Origin: a virus
DNA length: 64,000 nt
IMG/VR virus record: IMGVR_UViG_3300031521_000054
Span: 1 to 64,000 of that record
Strand: one strand, 5' to 3'
A program made the position numbers and the translations under genes. Below the pieces are notes generated by a model, which was not told where the DNA came from, made no database searches, and saw nothing but the letters and a program-made list of their open reading frames with translations. This document shows positions 1 through 8,220 of the stretch, one piece after another (position 1 is the first letter of the stretch; each line of letters starts with the position of its first letter).

Positions 1-424
1 TGCACCACAAGCAGCAAATAATGGATATTTTTCAGCTCCTATTGCACTTAGAGGTTCATATGCTAATTTCTATGGTACTCCAGGAGCATTACCAGATCGT
101 TCAAGTACGATTAGATCATTGACAAAAAATTTAGCTAAAAGCTTTAACATAACTATTCCAGCAGGAGTAACAAAATGTATTATAGCATATCCTGCAAGTT
201 GTGGTGATTTAGTATTGACAAGTGTTGTCCATATGGGTATACTTCAAATTCAAATTGGTGAATATTTTACTAAATTAACTAATTGGAAAACTGATGCAGG
301 AGTAACAAATCCTGTTATTCAAGTTGCTGATGCTGCAGGAGTTCTAAATACTTATAAGGTTTATAAGTATGAATTTTTACCATTCACAAATAATGAAACT
401 TTCGCTGTAACAATACCAGCTTAA
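1..424 (+). CDS. Tail/virion structural protein, C-terminal part (5' end outside window)
   Basis: The reading frame is open from base 2 to a TAA at 422-424, so this is the last ~140 residues of a longer protein; the first possible in-frame start (TTG at 119) is not needed. The visible part is rich in Gly, Ala, Thr and short beta-type stretches and ends in FAVTIPA, typical of phage tail or fibre proteins but not diagnostic. It sits 11 nt before a collagen-like fibre gene and opens the fibre block. Function beyond a probable virion role cannot be given. Confidence 0.7.
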   Translation, partial: APQAANNGYFSAPIALRGSYANFYGTPGALPDRSSTIRSLTKNLAKSFNITIPAGVTKCIIAYPASCGDLVLTSVVHMGILQIQIGEYFTKLTNWKTDAGVTNPVIQVADAAGVLNTYKVYKYEFLPFTNNETFAVTIPA

Positions 425-435
425 ATCTAAATATC

Positions 436-2469
436 ATGGGCGTAAATAAATCAGTTGAAATTGTAAAAAATATTGTTATTAATGACAAATTACCTCTTGA
501 TGGTAAGCGTTGGAATAACGATGCACCATGGGCTTCAGTAGCAGCAGCTTGTGTTGGTATAGTTCCAGGAGCAAGAGATCAAGGATTAACCATATATCTT
601 GTAAATGGAGATGAATACTGGTGGAGATATGGTATATCTGATGCTGAACTAATCAAAAAAAGTGATGGGCAAGGTATTCAGGGTATTCCTGGTATTCAAG
701 GACCAACAGGTGCTGTAGGGGGAAAAGGTGATCCAGGTGCTCAAGGTATTCCGGGTATTCAAGGACCTCAAGGTATTCAAGGTGGAAAAGGTGATGCTGG
801 TGGAAAAGGTGATCAAGGATTACAAGGACCTGCTGGACCAAAAGGTGATTTAGGTGGAAAAGGTGATGCTGGTATTCAAGGAATGATTGGTCCACAGGGT
901 CCTATTGGTCCACAGGGTCCAAAAGGTGATGGTGGTGCTATTGGTCCAAAAGGTGATATTGGTGATATAGGACCTGAAGGTATTCAAGGTCCTATTGGTG
1001 CTGATGGAAAAGCAGTATCAATTTTAGGTACTTATCTTACTGAAGCTGCTTTGATTGCAGCTCATCCAACAGGTATTGCTGGTGATGGTTATCTTATTGA
1101 TGGTTATCTTTGGGTTTGGGTTAATGCAGCATGGACAAATGTTGGAAAAATTCAAGGACCTCAAGGACCAGCAGGTATTGGTGGTTTAGCTATTTTAATC
1201 GTAACATATGCTGCATTAGTTATTTTGAAAAATGCAAATGAATTAGTTATGGGAAGAATATATTTGTTATCTGATTATCAGACAACTTATATTCAACCAA
1301 AAACATTAATTCAAACAACAAGTACTGTTGTTGAACCATTACTTCTTACAGCAATATCAACATCAGAATTATCAAGCATAGCTAAAAGCACATTATATCA
1401 CGAAGATATTGTGTATTATGATATTACTGATAATACTGAGGGTTTTACCAAAGGTAAAATTTACAGAAGAATTGATACATTAAAAAATAATAATATTGGT
1501 ACTGACTGGAGACATATTTTTTATCGTAGATGGCAAATAAATGTTGCAACAAATTATGTTGCAGGTTCAAATTATACAAGAGGGGACTTTGTCAAATATG
1601 GTGGAATGAATGATATTTATTTTTGTAAAACAACACACACCAATAGTGTAAATACTTATGATTCAACAAATTGGCAAGCATTAGGTTTTCAAAATGGTCA
1701 GTATGCTGGATTAACAGCAACAGGACATAGAATAATATACAGAGGTGTTCAGTATTATGTTCCAGTTAGTGTAAATTTTGAAGATAATCCAATGTTTAAA
1801 AGTTATGGTACATATACAAATATGTCTAATGATGACAATACATTGAACAACATAGCATTTATAGGTATTTATAATAATGCTTGGTCATTTGGTTATGGTA
1901 ATAAAGATTTTACAATAATTGGTGGAAGTAATGTTGGTTGGAAAATTGGAAATAATAATTATGAAATAACATTATCCGATAGTAATTGCAATATTGTAAT
2001 TGGTAATAACAATAGCGCAATACATATGAGCAAAAGTAATACTGATTGGAAAGTTGCAAACAATAATTCTTCAATGATATTTGGCAGTAGTAATTGTTAT
2101 TTTGAAATTGGTTGTGGTAATAATTCATGGTGTATTACTGATAGTAATACGGATTTTAAAATTGGAAGAGGTAATTCAAGTTTTTATTTTGGAAACAGTA
2201 ATGTTAATTGGAAAATAGATGATGCTAATGCAACTTTCACAGTTGGAAATAGTAATTGCAATTATGTCATAGGTAAAAGTATTAGTTCATTAACATTATT
2301 GACAAATAATCTTAATTGGACAATGGATGATGATATTTTCACATCATTAGCAGCTAAAACAATACCAACAACATTAAATGCGTATAATAAAAAATTGAAA
2401 AATAGCAACAATAAAATAATTGTTGAATACACAGATGAATTTGGTGACATTAATATAATGGAATTATGA
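436..2469 (+). CDS. Collagen-like tail fibre protein with C-terminal 18-residue beta-helix-like repeat
   Basis: 677 residues. After a globular N-terminal ~75 residues come Gly-X-Y triplets (about 78-192, many GIQGPQG-type and GGKGD units), a short second collagen patch near 236-248, a middle domain, and an Asn-rich C-terminal repeat at about 462-618. That repeat alternates 8-residue SNxxxxIG and 10-residue NNNxxxxxxx blocks, an 18-residue period that would suit a beta-helix. Collagen-like and beta-helical segments are usual in trimeric phage fibres. The stop overlaps the next start (ATGA), so the genes are probably translationally coupled. No Shine-Dalgarno is visible before the ATG. The fibre role is inferred from architecture and neighbours; the receptor is unknown. 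Confidence 0.85.
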   Translation: MGVNKSVEIVKNIVINDKLPLDGKRWNNDAPWASVAAACVGIVPGARDQGLTIYLVNGDEYWWRYGISDAELIKKSDGQGIQGIPGIQGPTGAVGGKGDPGAQGIPGIQGPQGIQGGKGDAGGKGDQGLQGPAGPKGDLGGKGDAGIQGMIGPQGPIGPQGPKGDGGAIGPKGDIGDIGPEGIQGPIGADGKAVSILGTYLTEAALIAAHPTGIAGDGYLIDGYLWVWVNAAWTNVGKIQGPQGPAGIGGLAILIVTYAALVILKNANELVMGRIYLLSDYQTTYIQPKTLIQTTSTVVEPLLLTAISTSELSSIAKSTLYHEDIVYYDITDNTEGFTKGKIYRRIDTLKNNNIGTDWRHIFYRRWQINVATNYVAGSNYTRGDFVKYGGMNDIYFCKTTHTNSVNTYDSTNWQALGFQNGQYAGLTATGHRIIYRGVQYYVPVSVNFEDNPMFKSYGTYTNMSNDDNTLNNIAFIGIYNNAWSFGYGNKDFTIIGGSNVGWKIGNNNYEITLSDSNCNIVIGNNNSAIHMSKSNTDWKVANNNSSMIFGSSNCYFEIGCGNNSWCITDSNTDFKIGRGNSSFYFGNSNVNWKIDDANATFTVGNSNCNYVIGKSISSLTLLTNNLNWTMDDDIFTSLAAKTIPTTLNAYNKKLKNSNNKIIVEYTDEFGDINIMEL

Positions 2470-3038
2470 AAAAACATTCAATAACACATTTTTTTGATAT
2501 TAATCCAGCAGCTTCAAATAATATTGCAGCAGGATTTGCGTTGGGACAAAAATGGTTCAATAATTTAACAGGAGGTTATTTTTTCCAAAAAGCAAGTGGT
2601 GTATGGATTGAACTTGGATTAATAGCAGGTATAAAAGCTGGTGCTGTTGCTACAAAACCATTAGGTATTGATTTAAATACAGGCGATTTAACTACTGATT
2701 TAAGTATGATTAAACCATCATATAAAATAACATTACCAAACGTTGGAAATCCAAGTTCTGTTCCAGCAAGATGTCTTGCATCAACAATAGCAGATTATCC
2801 AGCAGGTTGGGCTATAGGACCATGGGGTTCCAATCCTAATGATTTAGAAATAAGTCATAATCTTGGAAGAGATATTCTTTATGTTTCAGTATTTTCAATT
2901 GTTGGGGTAAGTAAGCGATTATTATACGCAAATGCTGCATTTTCAGGAATTATTGCAAAAGATAATACAAATCTTAGGATTGAAGGATTAGGAACAATAC
3001 CAGCAAATATTCAGATTAATTTAATATTTGGGGAATAA
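2466..3038 (+). CDS. Hypothetical tail-fibre-associated protein
   Basis: 190 residues, starting inside the stop of the collagen-like fibre gene (ATGA overlap), which argues for co-expression and perhaps physical partnership. The N-terminal ~60 residues (motif GQKWFNNLTGGYFFQKASG) resemble short linker domains found in fibre proteins. The C-terminal part has SHNLGRDILYVSVFS and ends in QINLIFGE, like a small beta-sandwich. I do not recognise a named family. A role in the distal fibre, for example as trimer cap or chaperone, is inferred from position only. Confidence 0.7.
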   Translation: MKKHSITHFFDINPAASNNIAAGFALGQKWFNNLTGGYFFQKASGVWIELGLIAGIKAGAVATKPLGIDLNTGDLTTDLSMIKPSYKITLPNVGNPSSVPARCLASTIADYPAGWAIGPWGSNPNDLEISHNLGRDILYVSVFSIVGVSKRLLYANAAFSGIIAKDNTNLRIEGLGTIPANIQINLIFGE

Positions 3039-3050
3039 AACATATTAAGT

Positions 3051-3671
3051 ATGTCATATATACCAGAAATTTCTTGGGCAACAATAATTACTGATGTTGA
3101 AATGGTTGATGCTGTTTCATATTATGTAACTGTGGAACCTATAAATCCTAATGAACCAGGAGGAGCATCAGGGGATAAGGAAATTGGTTTTTGTATTGCA
3201 GACTTTGTTGGTTATACTTTCGAAATAACAGAATTAAATATTGCTGGTAATTGGAATAGAGTTAAAGTAATTGATTCATTTGGAACAGGTTATGGACCAC
3301 AATCAGGTCAATTCGCACGTGTTTATAAAACAGTAGGTAATGGTGAAGCACCATATATTGCTCCAATTGATTACACAATACTTAATAGTTCTGCATTTCA
3401 ATATAAACATGCAATTGAATTAGATATTTTATGGAAAAATTTAAACAATCGACAGACAAATGAAAAATTAATAGGTATTGTTGATGGAATAAATAAGATA
3501 TTCAAAACAAGCAAGAAATTTTTAACAAATAATATCATAATTTATTTAAACGGAATAAAAGAAAGTCATTTCATTGAATCAGGTGAAGATGAAATTACTC
3601 TCGAAGATGCACCAAAAAACATAGGTTTCACAGATGTTGTTGAAGCTGTATACACTAAAAATAATTTTTGA
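3051..3671 (+). CDS. Hypothetical virion/fibre protein with C-terminal 'DGINKIF...IYLNG' domain
   Basis: 206 residues. The last ~70 residues contain VDGINKIFKTSKK followed by NIIIYLNGIKES, a pattern seen at the ends of many phage fibre and baseplate proteins; a divergent copy (DGANKSFGFTG ... VFVNGILQN) ends the next gene. The N-terminal ~130 residues are unrecognised. The leader is A/T-rich without a Shine-Dalgarno. It lies between fibre genes with short gaps, so a structural role is likely; the exact position in the particle is unknown. Confidence 0.7.
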   Translation: MSYIPEISWATIITDVEMVDAVSYYVTVEPINPNEPGGASGDKEIGFCIADFVGYTFEITELNIAGNWNRVKVIDSFGTGYGPQSGQFARVYKTVGNGEAPYIAPIDYTILNSSAFQYKHAIELDILWKNLNNRQTNEKLIGIVDGINKIFKTSKKFLTNNIIIYLNGIKESHFIESGEDEITLEDAPKNIGFTDVVEAVYTKNNF

Positions 3672-3692
3672 TTAATGCCAAATTCATAACCA

Positions 3693-5213
3693 ATGGCAAC
3701 GACACAACAAAGATCCAGTACCCAATTATACGTTGATTCAGATTTAAACGTAAGGACTAAAAAGGTCATAAATATGGCAGCTGGAACAGCAACAGGACAT
3801 GCTGTGGAATATGATCAGATGAATACTGCAATAACTAATGCCACATCAGGTTTAGGTAATGCTCTTCATGCTCCAGTTCAAAATTTAGCTGCAGCAAAAT
3901 CAATTGTTTCAGGTGGAAGAACAGACAAAATGTTAATGAACATTGAAGATCTGGGATTATATCGTTTTGATGCTGAAAGTGTAATTGCTTCTAATGATGC
4001 TGGAGTTATTAGACCAACAGATATTGCTTCAGATGCATCCGCAGGAAGATGGATTCAATTAGCATCATCATTAAATGATCATAATTTATTAAATGGGAAA
4101 CAAGGCGGATTAGCAAATGAATATTATCATCTTTCAGCTGCTGAATTAGCTAAATTAACAACAGGATTTAATGCAGCAGCATTAGCAGCAGCTCCAGCTG
4201 AAACAGTCGCAACAATTGGCACAATAATTAATGGTTCAACAACTGATGCAACACCAGTTGATGCAGATTTAATGCCTATGTTGGATTCAACAGCTGGTAA
4301 TGTTCTGAAAAAATTAACTCTTCTAACATTAAAAGCTTATTTTGCTCTTGGTTTTACAGCTGAAAATACAGCTAACAAAGATGCTTCGAATGGTTATGTT
4401 GGTTTAACTCTTTTCAAAATAAATTTCAAAAATGTTCTTGGAACATTCACATCATTTTTCACAAATGCCAATACAGCATCAAGAACATATACTTATCAGG
4501 ATAGAAGTGGTACTATTGCTGATGATACAGATATTACATCTGCAAAAGCAAGAGCAAATCATACTGGTACTCAATTAGCTGCAACAATTTCAGATTTAGC
4601 CACTGCTGTTTCTTCAGCAGCTCCAGCTGAAACTACACAAACAATTGGAACTTTAATAGCTGTAACAGCTGCAGCAAAAGCAACTCCAGTTGATGCTGAT
4701 AATTTTGGTTTTTCAGATAGTGCAGCAACAAATATTTTAAAGAAATTTACTTGGGCTAATTTATATGCAGCATTATTTGGTAAAATATCTGGTGATGTAA
4801 CAGTATCATCTACAGGAGTATCAGCAATTGGGGCAGCAAAAGTCACAAGTGCAATGATGGTAAACATGGGAGCAAATACTGTTAAAGGTAGTGTTGCTGG
4901 TGGTGTACCTACTGATTTAACTGTTGCTCAAATGAAAACAATGCTTGGTTTAACAGTAGCTAATCAATCAACAAGAGTATATCGTGCTGTACCAGCAACA
5001 GGAGCTGTTGATGGAGCAAATAAAAGTTTTGGATTTACAGGAGTAACAGGTATTTCAGGTAGTGAAGAAGTATTTGTCAATGGTATTTTACAAAATGTTG
5101 GAGCTGGAAATGATTATACAATTTCATATGCTTCTCCAATGACAATAACTTTTGTTGTTGCACCTTTGTCAACAGCTTTTGCTGATGTTATTTTAGTCAA
5201 TTATTCCGTATAA
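3693..5213 (+). CDS. Tail fibre protein
   Basis: 506 residues. The N-terminal part (LYVDSDLNVRTKKVINMA, then EDLGLYRFDAES and NDAGVIRPTD) and the middle motif DHNLLNGKQGG...EYYHLSAAELAKL are widespread in phage tail fibres and mark the junction of shaft and tip. Two Ala/Thr-rich shaft repeats follow (APAETVATIGTI near 170 and APAETTQTIGTL near 310). The C-terminal ~75 residues carry the DGANKSF...VFVNGIL domain shared with the gene before it. The repeated segments show internal duplication. It is one of five consecutive large fibre-type genes. Confidence 0.85.
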   Translation: MATTQQRSSTQLYVDSDLNVRTKKVINMAAGTATGHAVEYDQMNTAITNATSGLGNALHAPVQNLAAAKSIVSGGRTDKMLMNIEDLGLYRFDAESVIASNDAGVIRPTDIASDASAGRWIQLASSLNDHNLLNGKQGGLANEYYHLSAAELAKLTTGFNAAALAAAPAETVATIGTIINGSTTDATPVDADLMPMLDSTAGNVLKKLTLLTLKAYFALGFTAENTANKDASNGYVGLTLFKINFKNVLGTFTSFFTNANTASRTYTYQDRSGTIADDTDITSAKARANHTGTQLAATISDLATAVSSAAPAETTQTIGTLIAVTAAAKATPVDADNFGFSDSAATNILKKFTWANLYAALFGKISGDVTVSSTGVSAIGAAKVTSAMMVNMGANTVKGSVAGGVPTDLTVAQMKTMLGLTVANQSTRVYRAVPATGAVDGANKSFGFTGVTGISGSEEVFVNGILQNVGAGNDYTISYASPMTITFVVAPLSTAFADVILVNYSV

Positions 5214-5246
5214 TATTCAACAATATATATGTGATATTAGAAAAGT

Positions 5247-8216
5247 ATGGCAAAAACTCAAATAAGAGGTGAGGCAGTTAGTGATAAATCAATAAAATAT
5301 AATGATATTGATTTATCAACCACACCTGCAAAACTATCGGTTGCTTCAACCGATAGTTTTCCTTTAATAGATTTCAGCGATAGTACTAATTTAAAACAAG
5401 TCACAATCGCTAATGTTGAAGTATACTTCAACACGAAATACCATGCAAAATTATTATATACACCAGAAGATTCCGCAAATAAAGAAAATCTAACTCTATC
5501 AGCATCAACAACAAAATATCCCACTTTAAATTTATTAACAAACGAATTAGCTAAAAAAGCTGATAAAACAACTTATGGTTATGCTCCGTTAGGCAGTGAT
5601 AGTAAAATCGCAGCTATATATTTACCATCTTATGTTGATGATGTTATCGAAGGAACGTTAGCAACTTTTCCTGCATTAGGAGAAACAAGTAAAATTTATG
5701 TTGATACAGTAACAAATTTAACTTATCGATGGGGTGGGTCTGCGTATACTATGGTTGGTGGAACTGGTTTAGCATTAGGCATAAGTTCATCAACAGCATT
5801 TCGTGGAGATTACGGAAATACAGCATACTTATATAGTCAAATAGGACATTTACCATTAGCTGGCGGAACAATAACAGGCCCAGTAATATTCAGTGTTTTA
5901 ACAGCATCACAAAATCTTGAACTTGATGCATCGAAAAACGTAATTTCAGTAGCAAAACTTACAGCATTTAATAAAAATTATGGTGTTACAACAACTGATG
6001 TAAAGGTTAATGGTACTCAATCAGTTGGTGTTTTAGATCAACTTGCAAGAATTGATCATGTTCATCCAATTGATACTACAAGACAAATTGCTGGTAGTTA
6101 TTCTCTCACATCTCACACTCACACAGGAACACCTACAGTTGGAACAACAGCAGGGCAAATACCTTATTGGAATGGAACAGCTTATGTTCCAGCATCACCA
6201 GGTAAATTAAGTTATACAGAAGTTGGTGGAGTAGCTACATTAACTTTAGGTACAGTATTAATTGATGGTGTTGATTTAGCTATTTTTATTGATGGTTCAA
6301 CAATTGGTGCACAGTTTTATGGTGTAACTTCATTACGTAGTGCTTTTGCAAGACAAAGTGGTGGTGGAACATTAAATTTATTACGTCCTGACTTTCATGG
6401 AATAGAAAGTGCAAGTGGTTATCAAGCAACATTTGGAAGAAGTACTTACATAACTGATTTGGTGCTTGGTGACGGAACAAATGCGAATAATCCATATGTT
6501 CGATTACCAAATTATGGTGCAGGTATTTTAAAAACAGATGCTACAGGAGTAATAGTTCTTGATACAACAGCTTATTATTCTGTTACTAATCCTCCACCAT
6601 CTGGAACGGTTGTAAATAATGGAACATTAACATTAGCTGTTAGTACATATTTAACTGGATCGGCTACATTCACAGCTAACCAAGCAGGAGCTTCAACTTT
6701 TACAATCGCAACAAATGCAACAGCGGCTGCAACAGGTTCTACTTTAGTTGCACGTGATATAAATGGTGATTTTACAGCAAGATGGATAAATGCTTCATAT
6801 TTTAATGGTACAGCATCAGCTGAAAATACTGGAGCTGCAAATTATATTTATGATAGTGGTGATGGTTATTTCCGCAAAAAGACATTAGCTAATGTTAAAA
6901 CAGAAATAGTAACATCAGCTGCGGTGAATACTGCATTGGGGACAACATATTTTATTCAAAATCAAATATCTGCTGCTCAAACAGGAAACCTTTGGGTTAG
7001 TGGTACGGTAAAGAGTGCACTACATTTGACAGCACCAAATGGTACTTCATTTGTTTACAATATGGTAGACGCAACTGCAACATATGCAGGAGTATATTCA
7101 TTTCAAGCAGGTGCTGGTTCACCTGGTTATGGTGGTGGAATGGAATTATATGGACATTCACATGCAACACAACCAGGTTGGGTAACTGTTGGTATAAGTG
7201 CTAATAGTGGTGGTAAATTTGCGGTGAAAAGTTCTGCAAATGGTTCTGGTATAAATTTATTCACAGTTGCTCAGAATGGTCTGATTAACATGAGTACATA
7301 TTCGTCAATCAATGCATCAACAGGAACAGCAGTTGCAGCATTAGGGGTTGATTCAAGTGGAAATTTATTAACAATTGCTGTTGGAGGTGGAGGTGCATAT
7401 ATACCACTCACAGGTGGTGAATTAACTAATTCTGGTACTTCACATACTTTTTTAGAATTTAAAAACACTGGAGGTGATTTTTACATAGGAAGAGAAAGTA
7501 GTGTAGCTGGATCATTTTTTCCAGGTTCTTCAGCATATGCAAATGTTCTTTATAGTTCTAGCTCATATCAATTAATAGTTGGTGCGGTAAAAATACTTGA
7601 TGTAAGTTCTGTTGGAGCAGAAGTAACAGGAATAATTTGGGGTTCACGTATTAATTTAGGTGGAACAGGAAACACTGATGCAACAATACATGTGAAAAGT
7701 GCATTAGGTGGTTTTGGAAGACTCACACAATTAATGCCTTCAGCTGCTGCTAGTGTGGATGCAATAAATCTAATAGCTTCGTGTGATGCTTCAAGTGCAG
7801 CTCAGTGGTGGACATGGGGTGTAAGGGCCAGTGGTAATTACGAATTGTCAGCTTCATCAAATTTTGGGCAGCCTGGTATGTCCTTAACAAGAACAGGTGC
7901 CGTTAAATTCAATAAGGATATAGTATCAGAGGGAGGTCAAGGTAGATTTAAAGGTTGGGATAATGGTGGTAATTCTGGACAAGCTGCTGAAATAGGTTTA
8001 AGTTCTGGTAGAGTTTACATATACAATTATAATAGAACCACAGCAGGCGAATCAGGTGATGTACAAATAGGTGGTGCAATTGCAGGTGGTTTGGTAATTA
8101 AAGGAACCACTGGAGAAGCAATATTTGGTGCTAATGTAGCATTTGGTTCAACCGCAGGCAAATGTCAAATGCTTTATAATGCAACAGAATCATCAATTGA
8201 TTTTGTAATAAACTAA
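5247..8216 (+). CDS. Long tail fibre protein
   Basis: 989 residues. The N-terminus (MAKTQIRGEAVSDKSI) begins a fibre shaft; LDQLARIDHVHPIDTTRQ near 265-285 is a recurrent tail-fibre motif that precedes shaft repeats. The rest is Gly/Ser/Thr/Ala-rich with short beta repeats, as in adhesive fibres. A perfect 14-bp hairpin lies inside the coding sequence at 5330-5360, listed separately. The gene follows the previous fibre by 33 nt and precedes the LamG protein by 4 nt, implying one transcript. No chaperone or autoproteolytic S74 motif was recognised. Confidence 0.85.
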   Translation: MAKTQIRGEAVSDKSIKYNDIDLSTTPAKLSVASTDSFPLIDFSDSTNLKQVTIANVEVYFNTKYHAKLLYTPEDSANKENLTLSASTTKYPTLNLLTNELAKKADKTTYGYAPLGSDSKIAAIYLPSYVDDVIEGTLATFPALGETSKIYVDTVTNLTYRWGGSAYTMVGGTGLALGISSSTAFRGDYGNTAYLYSQIGHLPLAGGTITGPVIFSVLTASQNLELDASKNVISVAKLTAFNKNYGVTTTDVKVNGTQSVGVLDQLARIDHVHPIDTTRQIAGSYSLTSHTHTGTPTVGTTAGQIPYWNGTAYVPASPGKLSYTEVGGVATLTLGTVLIDGVDLAIFIDGSTIGAQFYGVTSLRSAFARQSGGGTLNLLRPDFHGIESASGYQATFGRSTYITDLVLGDGTNANNPYVRLPNYGAGILKTDATGVIVLDTTAYYSVTNPPPSGTVVNNGTLTLAVSTYLTGSATFTANQAGASTFTIATNATAAATGSTLVARDINGDFTARWINASYFNGTASAENTGAANYIYDSGDGYFRKKTLANVKTEIVTSAAVNTALGTTYFIQNQISAAQTGNLWVSGTVKSALHLTAPNGTSFVYNMVDATATYAGVYSFQAGAGSPGYGGGMELYGHSHATQPGWVTVGISANSGGKFAVKSSANGSGINLFTVAQNGLINMSTYSSINASTGTAVAALGVDSSGNLLTIAVGGGGAYIPLTGGELTNSGTSHTFLEFKNTGGDFYIGRESSVAGSFFPGSSAYANVLYSSSSYQLIVGAVKILDVSSVGAEVTGIIWGSRINLGGTGNTDATIHVKSALGGFGRLTQLMPSAAASVDAINLIASCDASSAAQWWTWGVRASGNYELSASSNFGQPGMSLTRTGAVKFNKDIVSEGGQGRFKGWDNGGNSGQAAEIGLSSGRVYIYNYNRTTAGESGDVQIGGAIAGGLVIKGTTGEAIFGANVAFGSTAGKCQMLYNATESSIDFVIN
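5330..5360 (+). repeat. Perfect 14-bp hairpin inside fibre gene
   Basis: Left arm 5330-5343 (AAAACTATCGGTTG), 3-nt loop CTT, right arm 5347-5360, pairing perfectly and followed by CC then TTT. It lies about 83 nt after the fibre start codon. It looks like an intrinsic-terminator stem but is inside an open frame. Its function is unknown; two other adhesin genes have comparable structures near their starts. Confidence 0.85.
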
Positions 8217-8220
8217 AATA

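Noticed and set aside
653-895. Antisense ORF opposite collagen repeats (also 20321-20677 minus and 20382-20702 plus in another frame)
   Set aside because: The low-complexity translations follow from the Gly-X-Y repeat codons of the real fibre genes. They have no independent motif or start context.
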